64,000 nt of DNA, taken from positions 372,001 through 436,000 of the forward strand of contig NW_024881589.1 in NCBI RefSeq assembly GCF_019059575.1. The letters are read 5' to 3'. Source of the stretch: Amphibalanus amphitrite. Its lineage: Eukaryota; Arthropoda; Thecostraca; Balanomorpha; Balanidae. Below, piece after piece: positions 52,749 to 63,107 of the stretch (the first letter of the stretch is position 1; each line of letters begins with the position of its first letter). A model generated the notes under the pieces. The model saw nothing but the letters and a program-made list of their open reading frames with translations. It did not search any database and was not told where the DNA came from. The translations under genes and the position numbers were made by a program.

Positions 52749-54980
52749 CTATTCCCAGGAGGTGGCCTCTCGTGCGCGCTGATAGGGCCACCCACGGTAT
52801 CCGGATCCGTCACATTGCGAAGCAGTCGCCCTCCAGCCGTTGCCACCGTGTGTGGCGCCTCCTCTGACGTGACGGGAGGCAGCTGGAACCCAGGGAGCGC
52901 CGGCGTCCTGTTCGCTGCCTCGACTAGGGGCGCCTGGGCGGTGAGAGGCGGCTGTTGCCCAGTGTCCGTCTCCATCACGGCGCTGATAGGTTGACACCCA
53001 TGCATTGTCATCTTGGTGTCCATGGTATCTAGCTGGCACGAATGGTCCATAACGGCGCGGCCTTTCCTCTTCCCAGCCACCGTCATCATGTGTGGCGTTA
53101 CTTCCGTCGCCGCCGACAGCGTCGACCGCGCTAGATGTACCGACGCGGTGAGTGCAGTCTCTGTTCGGGGCTCTGGAGCGCTGTGAGGTGACTGCTTCCC
53201 GGCGGGTCTCATCTTCGTCCCGGCGTTGGGCGGCCGCCGTCCAGGCAGTGTCACAGTGTTCAATGCCTCTGACCACATCACTGTAACGGCGCGGGGCCGT
53301 CGCCTGCCAGTTAGCATTGCCATGTTCAGTTCTTTTTGCAGCACTCCGGGTCGTCTGTGATCTTCCAGATGGGGCCGCAGGACGGCGAAAACGCTGTCCT
53401 CGGCGCCCAGTGTTCACAGGGTGAGGTAAAAGGCGCACAACCAGGCCAGTCGGCCAGCTGGACGGGTCCAATATACGATCGGTGTCCTCAGCATCAACCT
53501 CAATCTTGAACGCCTTGCTTACAGAGGCAGCAGGACCGCGGCGTGACACCCTTTGGAAATCATGGAGATTGCGAACAACCGTCCAGACCAGACTCCGCAC
53601 GTCACTGTCAGCAACATCCACACGGAAGCCCTCCAGGATGAACTTCTCCTTCCGAGATTCTTGACGAGGCGGCTCCTGAATCAGAGCCGATGGGGGACCA
53701 GAGCCGGTCACCATGCCCTGTCGCCGTGTCGGGCCGCCTGGAGCCGCGGCAGACGTGTCGCTAGTCGGTGCCGCAGTCGGCACTGCTGCTTGACTGTGGT
53801 TCGCGGGCTGCGCTGTCCTACGCTCAGACACGGTATGCGTGTTCTGCTGCTCTGGCTCACTGTCTGAATCGCCGACCCGCCAATGCAGGGCACCAGCGAT
53901 CGCCTCACCCAGGGCACGCAGATCCAAGTTGGCGGCAATCTCGCGGGCGGCGGTGCGGTCAGAGTGAGCCTCTTCAGTTACAACAGTAGCATCATTAGCA
54001 GCGGACCTCGCATCGCTGTCATGTCGCCCCGGCTGCACCTGTAATCCAGGGGTGACTGGCCGGCGTGGCTGTGGGCCCTCACGGGCTAGCAGCCCCTCTA
54101 CAAGGACCTTCAGCTGATCAATCGTGTCATCTCTAGCAGCACATTCTCTGCGGAGACCAGTTATTTCCAGTTCCAGCTGTTTCAGACGAGTTTTGTAAGC
54201 ATCCTGGGTAGCTTGACGAGCGTGAAGTTCCCTAATTTCATTCTCCATTCGCAGCTGGGTGGATATGATCGCCTCGAGTGACGAAGTTATCGCGCTGGGG
54301 CACGACATAGCAGAGTCCGAGGGCGCGCTCCGGGTGGGACCGGGGGGTGGCAGGGGATTGCGACCCGCTGGCTTCAGAGTGGCAGCATTAGCACGCTGTG
54401 TCAGCATACCTTGAGCCGCCGAGTAGCCCAAGGTCCAGCAGTCATCCGCTAGGCCAGCCAAGTTGCCGGTAACACGGCGGCAGAGAGGACGGCCGGCGAC
54501 AGCCGGGATGACCGCAGACAGCGCAGCATGCAGCAGTTCTCTGAGCTCTCTCAGGTCGGGTTCGTCCATGGATGCCATGATACAGCACACCGCAGCTGGG
54601 TCGTAGCGCCCACTGAAAATGCAATCCGACTCAGCGATTAGACGTTTCTTGTCGGCTGACGTCGCACTAGTGGGGATCAGCTGGTCCAGGGTCGGCGCCC
54701 TCGCGCTCGTCGCCACCCTGTCGTGGGATGCTTTGTCGTCATTCTCGCCGGTATGCGTAGAGTTAGTCGCACTCGTCAGCTGTTCGGGGGTCGCGGTAGG
54801 CTGATTGGTGAGAGGAGAGGTAGGACAAAAAATGCTCTTCGGTACAGTTTCTTCAGCGTCCGTAATCGTTGATGCTACGATTTTTGCCTTGCTTATCCTG
54901 CTCCGTTTGGTCTTTTTCGCCACAACCCATTCTCCCACTGTTTGATCGTAGCCACTAACCGAGGTGTCAGAGTCTGACAT
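52749..54980 (-). CDS. LINE ORF1: RNA-binding/structural protein
   Basis: 743 residues starting MSDSDTSVSGYDQTVGEWVV. A coiled-coil-like segment at roughly 235-295 (MENEIRELHARQ..., LKQLELEITGLRREC) would drive multimer formation. At about 440-520 lies a compact domain (KFILEGFRVDVADSDVRSLV ... ILDPSSWPTGLVVR). The SxWPxGxxVR ending is common in RRM-like ORF1 domains of animal LINEs. The C-terminal 200 residues are rich in Arg, Gly, Trp and His. No CCHC zinc knuckle was seen. ORF1 proteins bind the element's RNA in the RNP. ORF2 follows after about 106 nt, so re-initiation is likely. The frame is intact. Confidence 0.9.
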   Translation of the reverse strand: MSDSDTSVSGYDQTVGEWVVAKKTKRSRISKAKIVASTITDAEETVPKSIFCPTSPLTNQPTATPEQLTSATNSTHTGENDDKASHDRVATSARAPTLDQLIPTSATSADKKRLIAESDCIFSGRYDPAAVCCIMASMDEPDLRELRELLHAALSAVIPAVAGRPLCRRVTGNLAGLADDCWTLGYSAAQGMLTQRANAATLKPAGRNPLPPPGPTRSAPSDSAMSCPSAITSSLEAIISTQLRMENEIRELHARQATQDAYKTRLKQLELEITGLRRECAARDDTIDQLKVLVEGLLAREGPQPRRPVTPGLQVQPGRHDSDARSAANDATVVTEEAHSDRTAAREIAANLDLRALGEAIAGALHWRVGDSDSEPEQQNTHTVSERRTAQPANHSQAAVPTAAPTSDTSAAAPGGPTRRQGMVTGSGPPSALIQEPPRQESRKEKFILEGFRVDVADSDVRSLVWTVVRNLHDFQRVSRRGPAASVSKAFKIEVDAEDTDRILDPSSWPTGLVVRLLPHPVNTGRRGQRFRRPAAPSGRSQTTRSAAKRTEHGNANWQATAPRRYSDVVRGIEHCDTAWTAAAQRRDEDETRREAVTSQRSRAPNRDCTHRVGTSSAVDAVGGDGSNATHDDGGWEEERPRRYGPFVPARYHGHQDDNAWVSTYQRRDGDGHWATAASHRPGAPSRGSEQDAGAPWVPAASRHVRGGATHGGNGWRATASQCDGSGYRGWPYQRAREATSWE

Positions 54981-55320
54981 TATTGGCTATAAGGATCTCT
55001 CTTCAGAACTAGCACGAGACTTACTACTAAAAATCTAGAGCAGAACTAACGCGGTGGTGAGTCTAAAATTTCAAAACTGGGTCAAAATAATCATTTTTTT
55101 TAAAGCCTATAATTCAATTATTTCACCATTCAACTCAACTGCAAATACCACCAAAATATTCTACGTTAAATTAAGATTCGTTTCATGCTTATCTCAAAGT
55201 CATTATGCGGGTCCATTACGCCAAAATAGGCAGTAAACTAGAGCACTGCTAAACACGTCTGCTCATTCCAATAGCTAGCAGCAGATGTATATCTTTCACC
55301 TTATCTTTCACCTTATCTTT

Positions 55321-55365
55321 CAATCACCTTATCTTTCACATATAATGTGAAAGATAAGGTGATTG
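55321..55365. repeat. Short palindrome, 21-bp arms
   Basis: CAATCACCTTATCTTTCACAT and its exact inverse flank a 3-bp loop. Several CACCTTATCTTT words stand immediately left (55295-55320). It lies in the last intron of the membrane-protein gene. Confidence 0.85.
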
Positions 55366-55541
55366 TAGGAAAGGTAAAAACGGAAGATTGAGAAAGACAA
55401 AAAATGGAAACTAGGGAAAGATAAAAATGACATATTGATGAAGAAATCAGGAAAAATTACTAGAATCTCTTGAATAAATGGAAAGATTTATGAACCTATT
55501 CACCTGATCATTTTGGCTGCTTTTAATTGTAGCGCTCTTAC

Positions 55542-55594
55542 TTTTATTCGCTGCGAGTGGTCTTCGCTCCTCTTCGTGGTTCTTTCCTCCCTGG
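55542..55594 (-). CDS. Membrane protein exon: cytoplasmic tail, part 1
   Basis: A 53-nt exon between an acceptor TGTATCTTCTAG and donor GTAAGA. It encodes QGGKNHEEERRPLAANK. The phases (2 in, 1 out) fit the helix exon on one side and the terminal exon on the other. The product is a charged cytoplasmic stretch. The following intron of 6.9 kb carries the LINE. Confidence 0.68.
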
Positions 55595-55875
55595 CTAGAA
55601 GATACAGTGTGTTAGATCATAGCCAATAGACAAAACACATATGATAGGCAGCGTTGGGTACACAGTATTTTTGCAATATTTCTACTCAATGAGTTAATGG
55701 GCATTCATAATTTTGCTGTTGTATCTTTCGTATTCGTAATGCTCAGGTCGATTCATCCCCCATGTTAAATCAAACGTTTGCTACTTAAACTGATCTCGAA
55801 ATAACCCATCGTGAAAAGGGCTTATATGTGGGATAATTTAACTAATCATCTTCAGAAATGCCAATGCCGTCTTAC

Positions 55876-56084
55876 CCTTTCCTGCAGCGCTCGCAGACAC
55901 AAAAACACCAGAGGTTGAATAGCTTCTTTTTCTTCACGATGCAGCAGTACAAGATGATAATGATGACGATAATGAGGATCAAGATGAAGATGATGAGCCC
56001 CGTCTTGTTGCCGTCGCCGCCTTTATCATCCCCAGCAGTCTGCCTTTCTGCATGTGGCGATTTCTTGTTAGCAGAGTCATAATA
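55876..56084 (-). CDS. Membrane protein exon: transmembrane helix
   Basis: 209 nt, phase 0 in and phase 2 out, donor GTAAGA. The acceptor is CTGACAGAG (an alternative two bases earlier breaks the frame). Its 69 residues start YYDSANKKSPHAERQTAGDD, then a Gly/Asp stretch with sequon NKT. Next comes an uninterrupted hydrophobic helix of about 20 residues (LIIFILILIIVIIIIL), then YCCIVKKKKLFNLWCFCVCERCRK. Four lysines right after the helix put the C-terminus in the cytoplasm by the positive-inside rule. The Cys-rich WCFCVCERC is a likely palmitoylation site. No family recognised. Confidence 0.75.
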
Positions 56085-56843
56085 CTCTGTCAGTAGAGTA
56101 GTGCAGAAATTATGATCGGAGTAGTGAACTCATGTGTGTCTTACCGGTAGTCGTCAGGCACGATAATGGATTATAATGCATCCACAAAATATTGGTGATT
56201 AGTATTAGATAATTAATCAGAAATGCGTGTGACGAAATTTACACACATGAAAACCGTTGCATTCCAAACCATGATCACGGATCAGTCGTCCATCATGTAT
56301 GTGGATTGTGGATTGTGGATATGACAGATGGCCACTGGACTTTTTGGCTGGGCCGGTCAAAGCGCTCAAGCTTCCTTACTTTTCTCGGGAACGACCCACT
56401 GGGAGTCGTCTTTCCTTTTTATCCATTTGTAGGCCCGTCGAAGGTCCGTTCTATTAAAAACGGGAATTACCTGAAAACATTGAACATATGCATTATGAAG
56501 ACTACTTTCTGTAAAACGCGAGAGTATGCCTATACATAATACATGCTATTCCTATTTCCTACAACCAATAAATCTGCGTTTTCTTTAACTTCTGTCAAAG
56601 TTAAGTACGCAAATGCCTCAAAAGGCAACTTCTGCAATCTGCATGCATCGGCACCTTCATTATTGAAGCGTATCTACCTGATATTATTTGTCATCAAAAC
56701 TTCATAAAGAAGTTTCTTGCTTTACATTGGCACAGACTGGGTATTTACTAACTAAATGGCTTTACCAAAGTGCAGTAAAAACGCAGTTGTAAACGCACCG
56801 TTGACCCTGGCACTCATTTTCACATGCATCCTTACACACTCAC
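56085..56843. other. Intron of the membrane-protein gene
   Basis: 759-bp intron. A donor-like GTAAGA near 56143-56148 has no matching acceptor and was not taken as an exon. Confidence 0.6.
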
Positions 56844-56972
56844 ATCTCTCTCCATCCAGAGCAGGTAGTCCTGGTACAGTTTCTTCATGAGCCGGGTGCG
56901 TTCCTCCGGCTCGCGAACCCGGGCAATCAGGGCGGTGATACACCAAAATAGCTTCTCGAAGGTAGACGCCGC
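56844..56972 (-). CDS. Membrane protein exon: pre-membrane helical segment
   Basis: Exactly 43 codons, phase 0 at both ends, acceptor TGTGCGGTCAG and donor GTGAGT. It encodes AASTFEKLFWCITALIARV followed by REPEERTRLMKKLYQDYLLW and MERD. The stretch looks helical and compact, with a partly hydrophobic first half and a charged second half, and is the most domain-like part of the visible protein. It resembles nothing I can name; weak likeness to RasGEF helices was considered and dropped. It lies about 30 residues before the membrane helix. Confidence 0.7.
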
Positions 56973-57438
56973 CTGACCGCACAACGACATTTGGTATAAA
57001 ACGGGGAATAACTCACTTGAAATAAATCTGCGAAATTGAAGCGAATTGTAGAACAGCTAACATTACAAAACATTGCTAGTTGCCACCAAGCATGTAAAAC
57101 AAGACACAAAGCGTCAACCAGCCACAGCATAAGTGGAAATGCTTGATGTACAAAGTGTAGCAGTTATTGATAAAGCTAACTACCTTCGCTCGCGTGTTCA
57201 GACCTAAAACCGTTAGGCTCCTGCAAGAACTACATTTTTAGTACTCATTGTCGTCCGGAATTGTGTACACTGATCAGTACCTGTTTCTTAGAAATAATGA
57301 CAAACCGCCCGTCAAATGGGTGCTCGGTTACAAACGCGTGACCATCAGGACCGTTCGAAATAGATCATTCATTCACCACAAAGATCGCATGACTGCACTG
57401 TGTTCACCGTGCACGACACGGAACTTTTGTGAGTTTAC
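56973..57438. other. Intron of the membrane-protein gene
   Basis: 466-bp intron with no other feature seen. Confidence 0.6.
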
Positions 57439-57668
57439 CTTGTGATGTGCCGGCGAGACCCTTACCGTCTGCTGCGTGGATCCGGTACAATCCCGGCGTG
57501 TACCCGTCTCGGTCCCGCCCGGTGTGGCCACCCCCGGGACTGCCTCACCCCTCACCTCATCACTATGCAGGGGCGACACGGCGCCGGAGCGAGTTTTCAG
57601 TTTGAGCCGGTTCCTCTCGCGCACAACCAGCGGCAACGCGAAGGTGACCTGCTCGGTGGTCAAAGGAC
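57439..57668 (-). CDS. Membrane protein exon, extracellular side
   Basis: 230 nt, phase 1 in and phase 0 out, acceptor GTGGCCGCCGGCAG and donor GTAAAC. It encodes GPLTTEQVTFALPLVVRERN, a basic KLKTRSGA stretch and a Gly/Thr-rich part ending VRVSPAHHK. The first 20 residues look like a beta strand pair; the rest looks unstructured. The codon split with the upstream exon gives Gly. Confidence 0.68.
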
Positions 57669-58636
57669 CTGCCGGCGGCCACCGGGAAAAACCGTCAAGG
57701 ACAGGAAAGCCAAGGAGATGGACGGGCACCGACGCTGCTGAGGGTCACCCCACAGGTAAATAGACGAGTGTTGGTCGAGTTATTCAGATCGCAAAGGAGG
57801 AAGTTTATCATTTGAGATGGTAGAGTGCCAAATCACTGATGGGTACTCTAACTCGAGGGCAGCGCTTTTCGAGGAGCGCTGTGGCCCGAAGGTTTGGACT
57901 TTGAATTGTGAAAAACGCCCGTGCTCTAACTATCAACATTCAGCCATAGATATGCAGCTTTGACTCTGACCTTCTGAGGGTCATGGACTGCAGAATACGA
58001 CAAAGTATCACTGGGAAGGTTAGTGGTTACCACCGGTGACTGCTCAAAAGGAGATGGTCGCTGTGGTGAATGCAGCAGTCAGTTCCTGAATGATTGAGGT
58101 ATGTAAATAAAGTTGATGATCTGCTGCTGCTATGCATCATAAATTAGCCTGTTATGTGCTTGGTTTCTGGAAATCCCGGCATTTAACATTTGTTCTCAAT
58201 TATGATTGACATCTTGCACCAAAGCATGGCAGACAGCGCAGATCACAGCTAGGAAACACGCGACACCCTTATTGTAGCGAACAAAGACAGGAGGCTGACA
58301 CCGAACTCATTATTTTCCGTCAGTCCCGTGTTCTTAGAAGTCAATTTTCCGCCCCGGTGGGGGATCACTACTCCTCGGATACCCATTCATCAGGGGACCG
58401 CAGGCTGCGATAACTACAGCCTCAACACCCTCCCTACACGCTTACTGCAGGTCTCACCGCCGGACCGACACCCTAACCGTCCCATGCCTCTGTGCAGCGC
58501 TCCTGGACCGCCACCCTACCTCTGTGCAGCGGTCCCCTCTCCGCCCCCTGCCGAGGTGCAGCGCTCCCCTCACCGCCCTACCAGGATGCCGCACTTCCCT
58601 CTCCGCCCTGCCTCTGTGCAGCGCTCCCGCACCCAC
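57669..58636. other. Intron of the membrane-protein gene
   Basis: 968-bp intron. CCGCACCC-type pyrimidine-rich repeats near 58490-58625 give chance frames. A small hairpin (CAGCGCTTTT/GAGCGCTG) lies near 57860-57881. Confidence 0.6.
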
Positions 58637-58993
58637 CTGCCGGCGGCGGCGCGCGGTTGAGCAGAGGCGAGCACACCTTGTCGTCCCACACCCAGGGCAC
58701 GTCGAGCGGCTCGTCGTCGTCGGCAGGCTCGGCCTCAATCACCGTCTGTACTTGGAGCGGCGTGTCGCCCACGCGGTCCGGCACGTCGGGAAACACGTCT
58801 ACCACCGGCGGCAGCAGCAGCGGCTCCAGGGAGTCCTGCACCAGCTGCACACCGCCGGCAGGGTCTCCGGCAGGTCCCACCAGCAGCAGCGGACCGGCAG
58901 GCACCCCCTGGCGCAGCACCGTCACCTCGCTGTCCCGCTTCTGGTCGGGAGAGCCGCGACTGCTGGCGTCAGCGCTGATTCCCTCCAGGACGG
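58637..58993 (-). CDS. Membrane protein exon, largest extracellular piece
   Basis: 357 nt, phase 1 at both ends, donor GTGGGT. The acceptor chosen is ATTTTCCAG next to 58993; another, CAATAACAG at 59036, would add 14 residues in the same frame. It encodes 118 residues: VLEGISADASSRGSPDQKRD, EVTVLRQGVPAGPLLLVGP, then an acidic stretch around EAEPADDDEPLDVPWVWDD, and LLNRAPPPAG. The composition (Asp, Pro, Gly, Val) suggests a flexible, acidic ectodomain segment. The frame is open and GC-rich, so the composition alone is weak evidence; the splice-phase match on both sides is the main support. Confidence 0.68.
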
Positions 58994-59843
58994 CTGGAAA
59001 ATCGACTGCGCCGCTTAGCTGTTTGAGACGCAATGCTGTTATTGGAAAACCATGGGTTTCTCTTGATGCTTGATGTAAGTACCTAGGTGGGTCTGTCTCA
59101 GCTCTGGGTTCATGAGTTCCCCGTTGCTTACATCGAAGTCTTAGATATATTTACTTCAATTGTTGTCACCGTGTCTATTAAACCCATCTCTTTACATTAA
59201 GAAGCATCAATGCGTTTGCATATACATAGGTCACCTCGGTGGCACCGCATTTTGAATTGCTTGTTACGTGACCATTATAGCCACTTTTGTGACAGGCTTT
59301 AGAATATCATCCGCGTATAGGTACGCTAAAGAGCGAAAAACTGGAAACTTGGATACATGCGCGATTCGACAATCAATTTCTATCTAAATGCGGCAGTTGT
59401 TTATCGACTTGTGCGGTACTCAATATAAGTCTCGTATAGCTGGCTCAAATATGACAATTACCTAGTTGATATATTTGTAGTTTTATTCGCTTAAGTCGTG
59501 CTTATCGTAGTTGCGAATATAAAAGCCGGTTAATCGTTTCGGATACCTCATGCATGATAGAAAATCGAAGCCCTAATTTATCATTTTCTTTATAACCATC
59601 AATATTTTTTATTTCAACAGTAACTTCAAAGCAAGCAAGCTGAGCTTTGTTATCTCATAACTATAGCCAAATCAGGAAAGTTGCAACAATTTTTATATTT
59701 ATTCATCATATTTTGAGCAAACGTACATGATTAAGTCCGCTATATAAGTTGCTCTCAAATATTAGGTTTTAATATCATCAGAGGAAGTAAGCAGACAATA
59801 GATAGGACCAGATTAGGAGCACCTATCCCTCCCCCCACCTTAC
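58994..59843. other. Intron of the membrane-protein gene
   Basis: 850-bp AT-rich intron with no other feature seen. Confidence 0.6.
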
Positions 59844-59885
59844 CTGAAGGGTCATCTGCTGTTGAAACCTGAGCCAAAATCCCAG
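59844..59885 (-). CDS. Membrane protein small exon
   Basis: 42 nt, phase 1 in and out, between acceptor GTGTTATGCAG and donor GTAAGG. It adds GILAQVSTADDPS. Too short to identify by itself; it is accepted because its phase fits both neighbours. Confidence 0.55.
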
Positions 59886-60096
59886 CTGCATAACACAGTG
59901 TTATCAAATTCATGGTAAAAGTGACTCATTTATAACAATTTTCGTAAAAGTAATTGTGATCGGTTTACTTCATAATATAGAAACGCATCCGACTTAAAAC
60001 TATCAGTGTGACATTCAATTCAAAGCGATAAACTCGATTAAATTTGTTACGTAATTTTACAGCTTACTTTGAACAAAATTATTTAGGGAAACTCAC

Positions 60097-60168
60097 GAGC
60101 CGAGTCTGCTGCCCTACCCGCTACTTGCGAGAGCCTTAGTTTGCGGTGTGGTCTGTAGATGGCAGCAC
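60097..60168 (-). CDS. Membrane protein small exon, extracellular side
   Basis: 72 nt, phase 1 in and out, acceptor ACTTTCCGTAG and donor GTGAGT. It encodes AAIYRPHRKLRLSQVAGRAA and then DSA. It is basic in character, and its phase matches the exons at 61122-61198 and 59844-59885. Moderate support only. Confidence 0.5.
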
Positions 60169-60257
60169 CTACGGAAAGTGTCCCGAGCAGGCGGTCAGCG
60201 GTGAGGGCTCCCAAAGGCTCCAGTCCCAAATCCAATGGCTATAACGTAGGCGTCCAG

Positions 60258-60556
<299 letters not shown>

Positions 60557-61121
60557 AAGCTCCTCCTCATATTGCCTCGTTCTTCTTGTGGCACGAAGCG
60601 AGATTCGGATTACAAGGATCAGTTTCCGATCCGCAGCAAGTGTTTTGTCCGGCTGCGTTGTCGGCGTCCGCCGTCCCGTCATGCGGTTGCATTGTTCTTG
60701 TTTTCGAAGACGAAATAATTATTTTCATGTTTGATGTGAAAGTTTATTGCTGAAAGTTAAAGCTGAGGCTAGATTAAGAATAGGTACTAGAATAGGAGTA
60801 GGAATGGGTATACTGAACCGGAGCTGGAGAAATGCGAAAATATCAAGGATTCTTAAACTTTTTAACAGCTTGGTATTAAAACTCAAATTACAATACACCT
60901 TTTTAGTTTTATTCCTGTACAATCAACAATAACATTTTGATTCCTGCAACTTTTTATTACAAGCATATAGACTAAAAACTTGTGTGGGTTTTTCCATGCC
61001 TATAGCTATTTTGTCGAGCTTGGCGAGAACCGAGGGACTAACGCCGAGGCACGTGCTGCGTCTGTCGGAGCCGGCAGGGGAAACAATGTGCTCGTGCTGC
61101 CATCACGATGCAATGACTCAC

Positions 61122-61198
61122 GGTATTTCCCTATCACAACGAGCGAGGGCTTGTTGGTGCAGCTGAGCTCAACAGGTAGTTGATACCATTGTATGCCA
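61122..61198 (-). CDS. Membrane protein exon, most 5' one visible
   Basis: 77 nt, acceptor GGATGTGCCACAG and donor GTGAGT, phase 2 in and phase 1 out. It encodes GIQWYQLPVELSCTNKPSLV and VIGKY, with the next exon completing an Arg codon. The Trp/Tyr/Cys content and alternating hydrophobics look like part of an extracellular beta domain. With the eight exons to its left it gives 436 residues ending in a stop with no frame break. No further 5' exon was found up to the window end, so the gene starts outside the window or is hidden in repeats. Confidence 0.48.
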
Positions 61199-61486
61199 CT
61201 GTGGCACATCCGTACAGACTCATAAACATTAACCTGGACGGAAAGAACAGCTTCAGCTTGTTTGAATAAGTATATGTACAAAGAGTCAGGTATTTTCTTG
61301 CATTGTTCTCAGCATCCAGTTTTTGAGTTATACTATACCTATTGTTGGCGAATGGCGCTTCTGAAGCGCGAATCGATGAATTGATTATTTATTGCAAAAA
61401 ATATGAAAGTGAAGTAAATAGAACTGTTTCACATGCGTCTTTTTATATACGACAATCGATTACAGTAGGTGGAACTATGGTCATGA

Positions 61487-61565
61487 GTACCCAAATATAG
61501 GAACGTTCCCATTTTTGGGAGCGGAGTTCCCAAATATGGGAACGGGCGTTCCCATTTATGAGAAC
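61487..61565. promoter_or_regulatory. Cluster of four CArG-like palindromes
   Basis: Four 18-bp units of the form GTTCCCAWWWWTGGGAAC stand at 61487-61504, 61505-61522, 61526-61543 and 61548-61565. The cores CCATTTTTGG and CCAAATATGG are perfect CArG boxes, CC(A/T)6GG, the site of SRF-type MADS factors; the outer two each deviate by one base. The cluster lies just 5' of the first visible exon of the membrane-protein gene. Function is inferred from motif only. Confidence 0.5.
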
Positions 61566-61671
61566 GGAAGGTAATTTTTCGGCCGTTCGCCCACTAAAAC
61601 TCATAAGTGCATCACGTCTCAAAAAAGTGCACGCTAATTTAAGTATCTACTAAATCTCTATAAAATTATCT

Positions 61672-62540
61672 TTAAAGGTAGTGTGCCACCTTTGAAAGAT
61701 TTCCCATTTTATTTTTCCTAGGATAAGAAGCTTCTGTTTTTACCTAATATCGCAAAAAAAAATCAAAAATGGGCCTGGAATAGTGCCTTTTTCGCCTAAA
61801 AGTTTTTCGGTTTTTAGATATGCATAACAACTGTAGTGGGCTCACCTGCAAACAGGCGTCGGGCAACAATCGCGAATGCGGCGCACTTGTGACAATAAGC
61901 AAAGGTCATTATAGTGTTACGACCATACGACGTACGGGAATGAGTTATCAGCTGTCTAATCGTAGACAACACAATGTCGAGCCTTAAACTGTAAGCCCGT
62001 ATTGGTATTGTTTCTGTTATTTGGCTGTCGAACATTATTTATGGTTTGAAATATGATTTTATGTAAAATAATTGATATGAAAAAGCCGTCTTATAAGTTA
62101 TGACCCCATTTCACCACACGCAAGTGGCAGAAATGACAATGATCAGCTGACGCATTTTTCTTGGCCGAAGTCAGAGCGCGCGGCCCGACGCACCACGCGT
62201 ATTTGGAAATTCCGACCTCGACGAGCATCAGAAGCCACCTAACAGGCGTGTTCGAAACCGCAGGAGATGATGATGAACGGGTTTATCGAAATTTGATTGG
62301 ATGAGCATATCGGTAATAGCGATTTCAGTGTGTGCATTTATTGTTCATAGTGGTGTGAAATGTGGTTGGGGTACGACCGACAACCCGTCGGGGCGAATTT
62401 CGCACTGGGGTACTCAAAATTTGAAGAATTTAAGACGTTTCCATGAGTTTTGAAGGTATGGATAAGTTCTAAAAATCCGGTTCTCCTTATCTGGGCCATT
62501 AACTCCATACGGTCCAAGAAAGCTGGCACACTACCTTTAA
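61672..62540. mobile_element. TTAA element with AGGTAGTGTGCCA ends
   Basis: TTAA at 61672-61675 and 62537-62540 brackets perfect inverted ends AGGTAGTGTGCCA. The interior of about 860 bp has no transposase; a minus-strand frame of about 115 codons across the right end has no recognisable domain. Non-autonomous; a TTAA duplication suggests piggyBac-type mobilisation. Confidence 0.78.
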
Positions 62541-63107
62541 TCTGACCGTTGAACAAGGAAATTGACCGTCGAATGATATTTTTAATGATTTTTTGAAATG
62601 ACGGAATGGTGAAAACATGGGTTATACTACATTTAACATGCAATTTAAAGGAAAATGAAGCGTTTTTTTTATATTTTGAGGTCAAGTATAATAATTTTCG
62701 CCTGGTTATGAAGTTTCATTCTAGCGACACTAAATGCTGACATATGCAAGCGAACACGCGGACAGTCCCGAGGTAATATTGTTGACTTTTGGTGTCGGGA
62801 CGCACGACCGCGTGGAACGTCAGTGATTTTACCGAACTACTGTTGTAAACTCAGTTTCAGTGGTTTAAAATTATTCAGCTGTATTTTATCAGCCCGGAAA
62901 GACATATTTTATTTGGATGCTAGCTGTTTAGCGTTGTTTCATAAGGAGCGTCATGAGCGTGGTTTTTGTCTTCCGTGTTTCTAAGCATGATCGTTTTGGG
63001 GGAATTTCTCTTATATAGGTCGCTCTGTGTGGCTTATTTATAATTTTTATGCTGATTTCGATCATTCCTCGTGCCCATCCTACCAGGCCTTTTGCCACTT
63101 ACACTCA
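62541..63107. other. No gene recognised
   Basis: About 570 bases of AT-rich DNA between two TTAA elements. Nothing recognisable. Confidence 0.5.

Larger units (their letters stand above)
49499..54980 (-). mobile_element. Complete-looking two-ORF APE-type LINE
   Basis: A non-LTR retrotransposon lying in the last intron of the membrane-protein gene, in the same orientation. In order it has ORF1 (54980-52749), a gap of about 100 nt, ORF2 (endonuclease plus reverse transcriptase, 52642-49607), a short 3' UTR with a CCCACCC-type run and AATAAA, and an (AAT)n tail at 49499-49525. Both frames are uninterrupted, so the copy is probably young and may still be competent. The 5' end lies somewhat right of 54980 and was not fixed; no target duplication was found by eye. 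A microsatellite tail rather than poly(A) is known in the I, CR1 and L2 groups. Confidence 0.93.

Noticed and set aside
56143-56200. Possible extra exon of the membrane-protein gene with donor GTAAGA
   Set aside because: No AG acceptor with pyrimidines lies within a reasonable distance upstream on the minus strand.
62338-62685. Minus-strand open frame across the right end of the TTAA element at 61.7-62.5 kb
   Set aside because: It runs through the transposon border, has no transposase motif and no relatives that I recognise.
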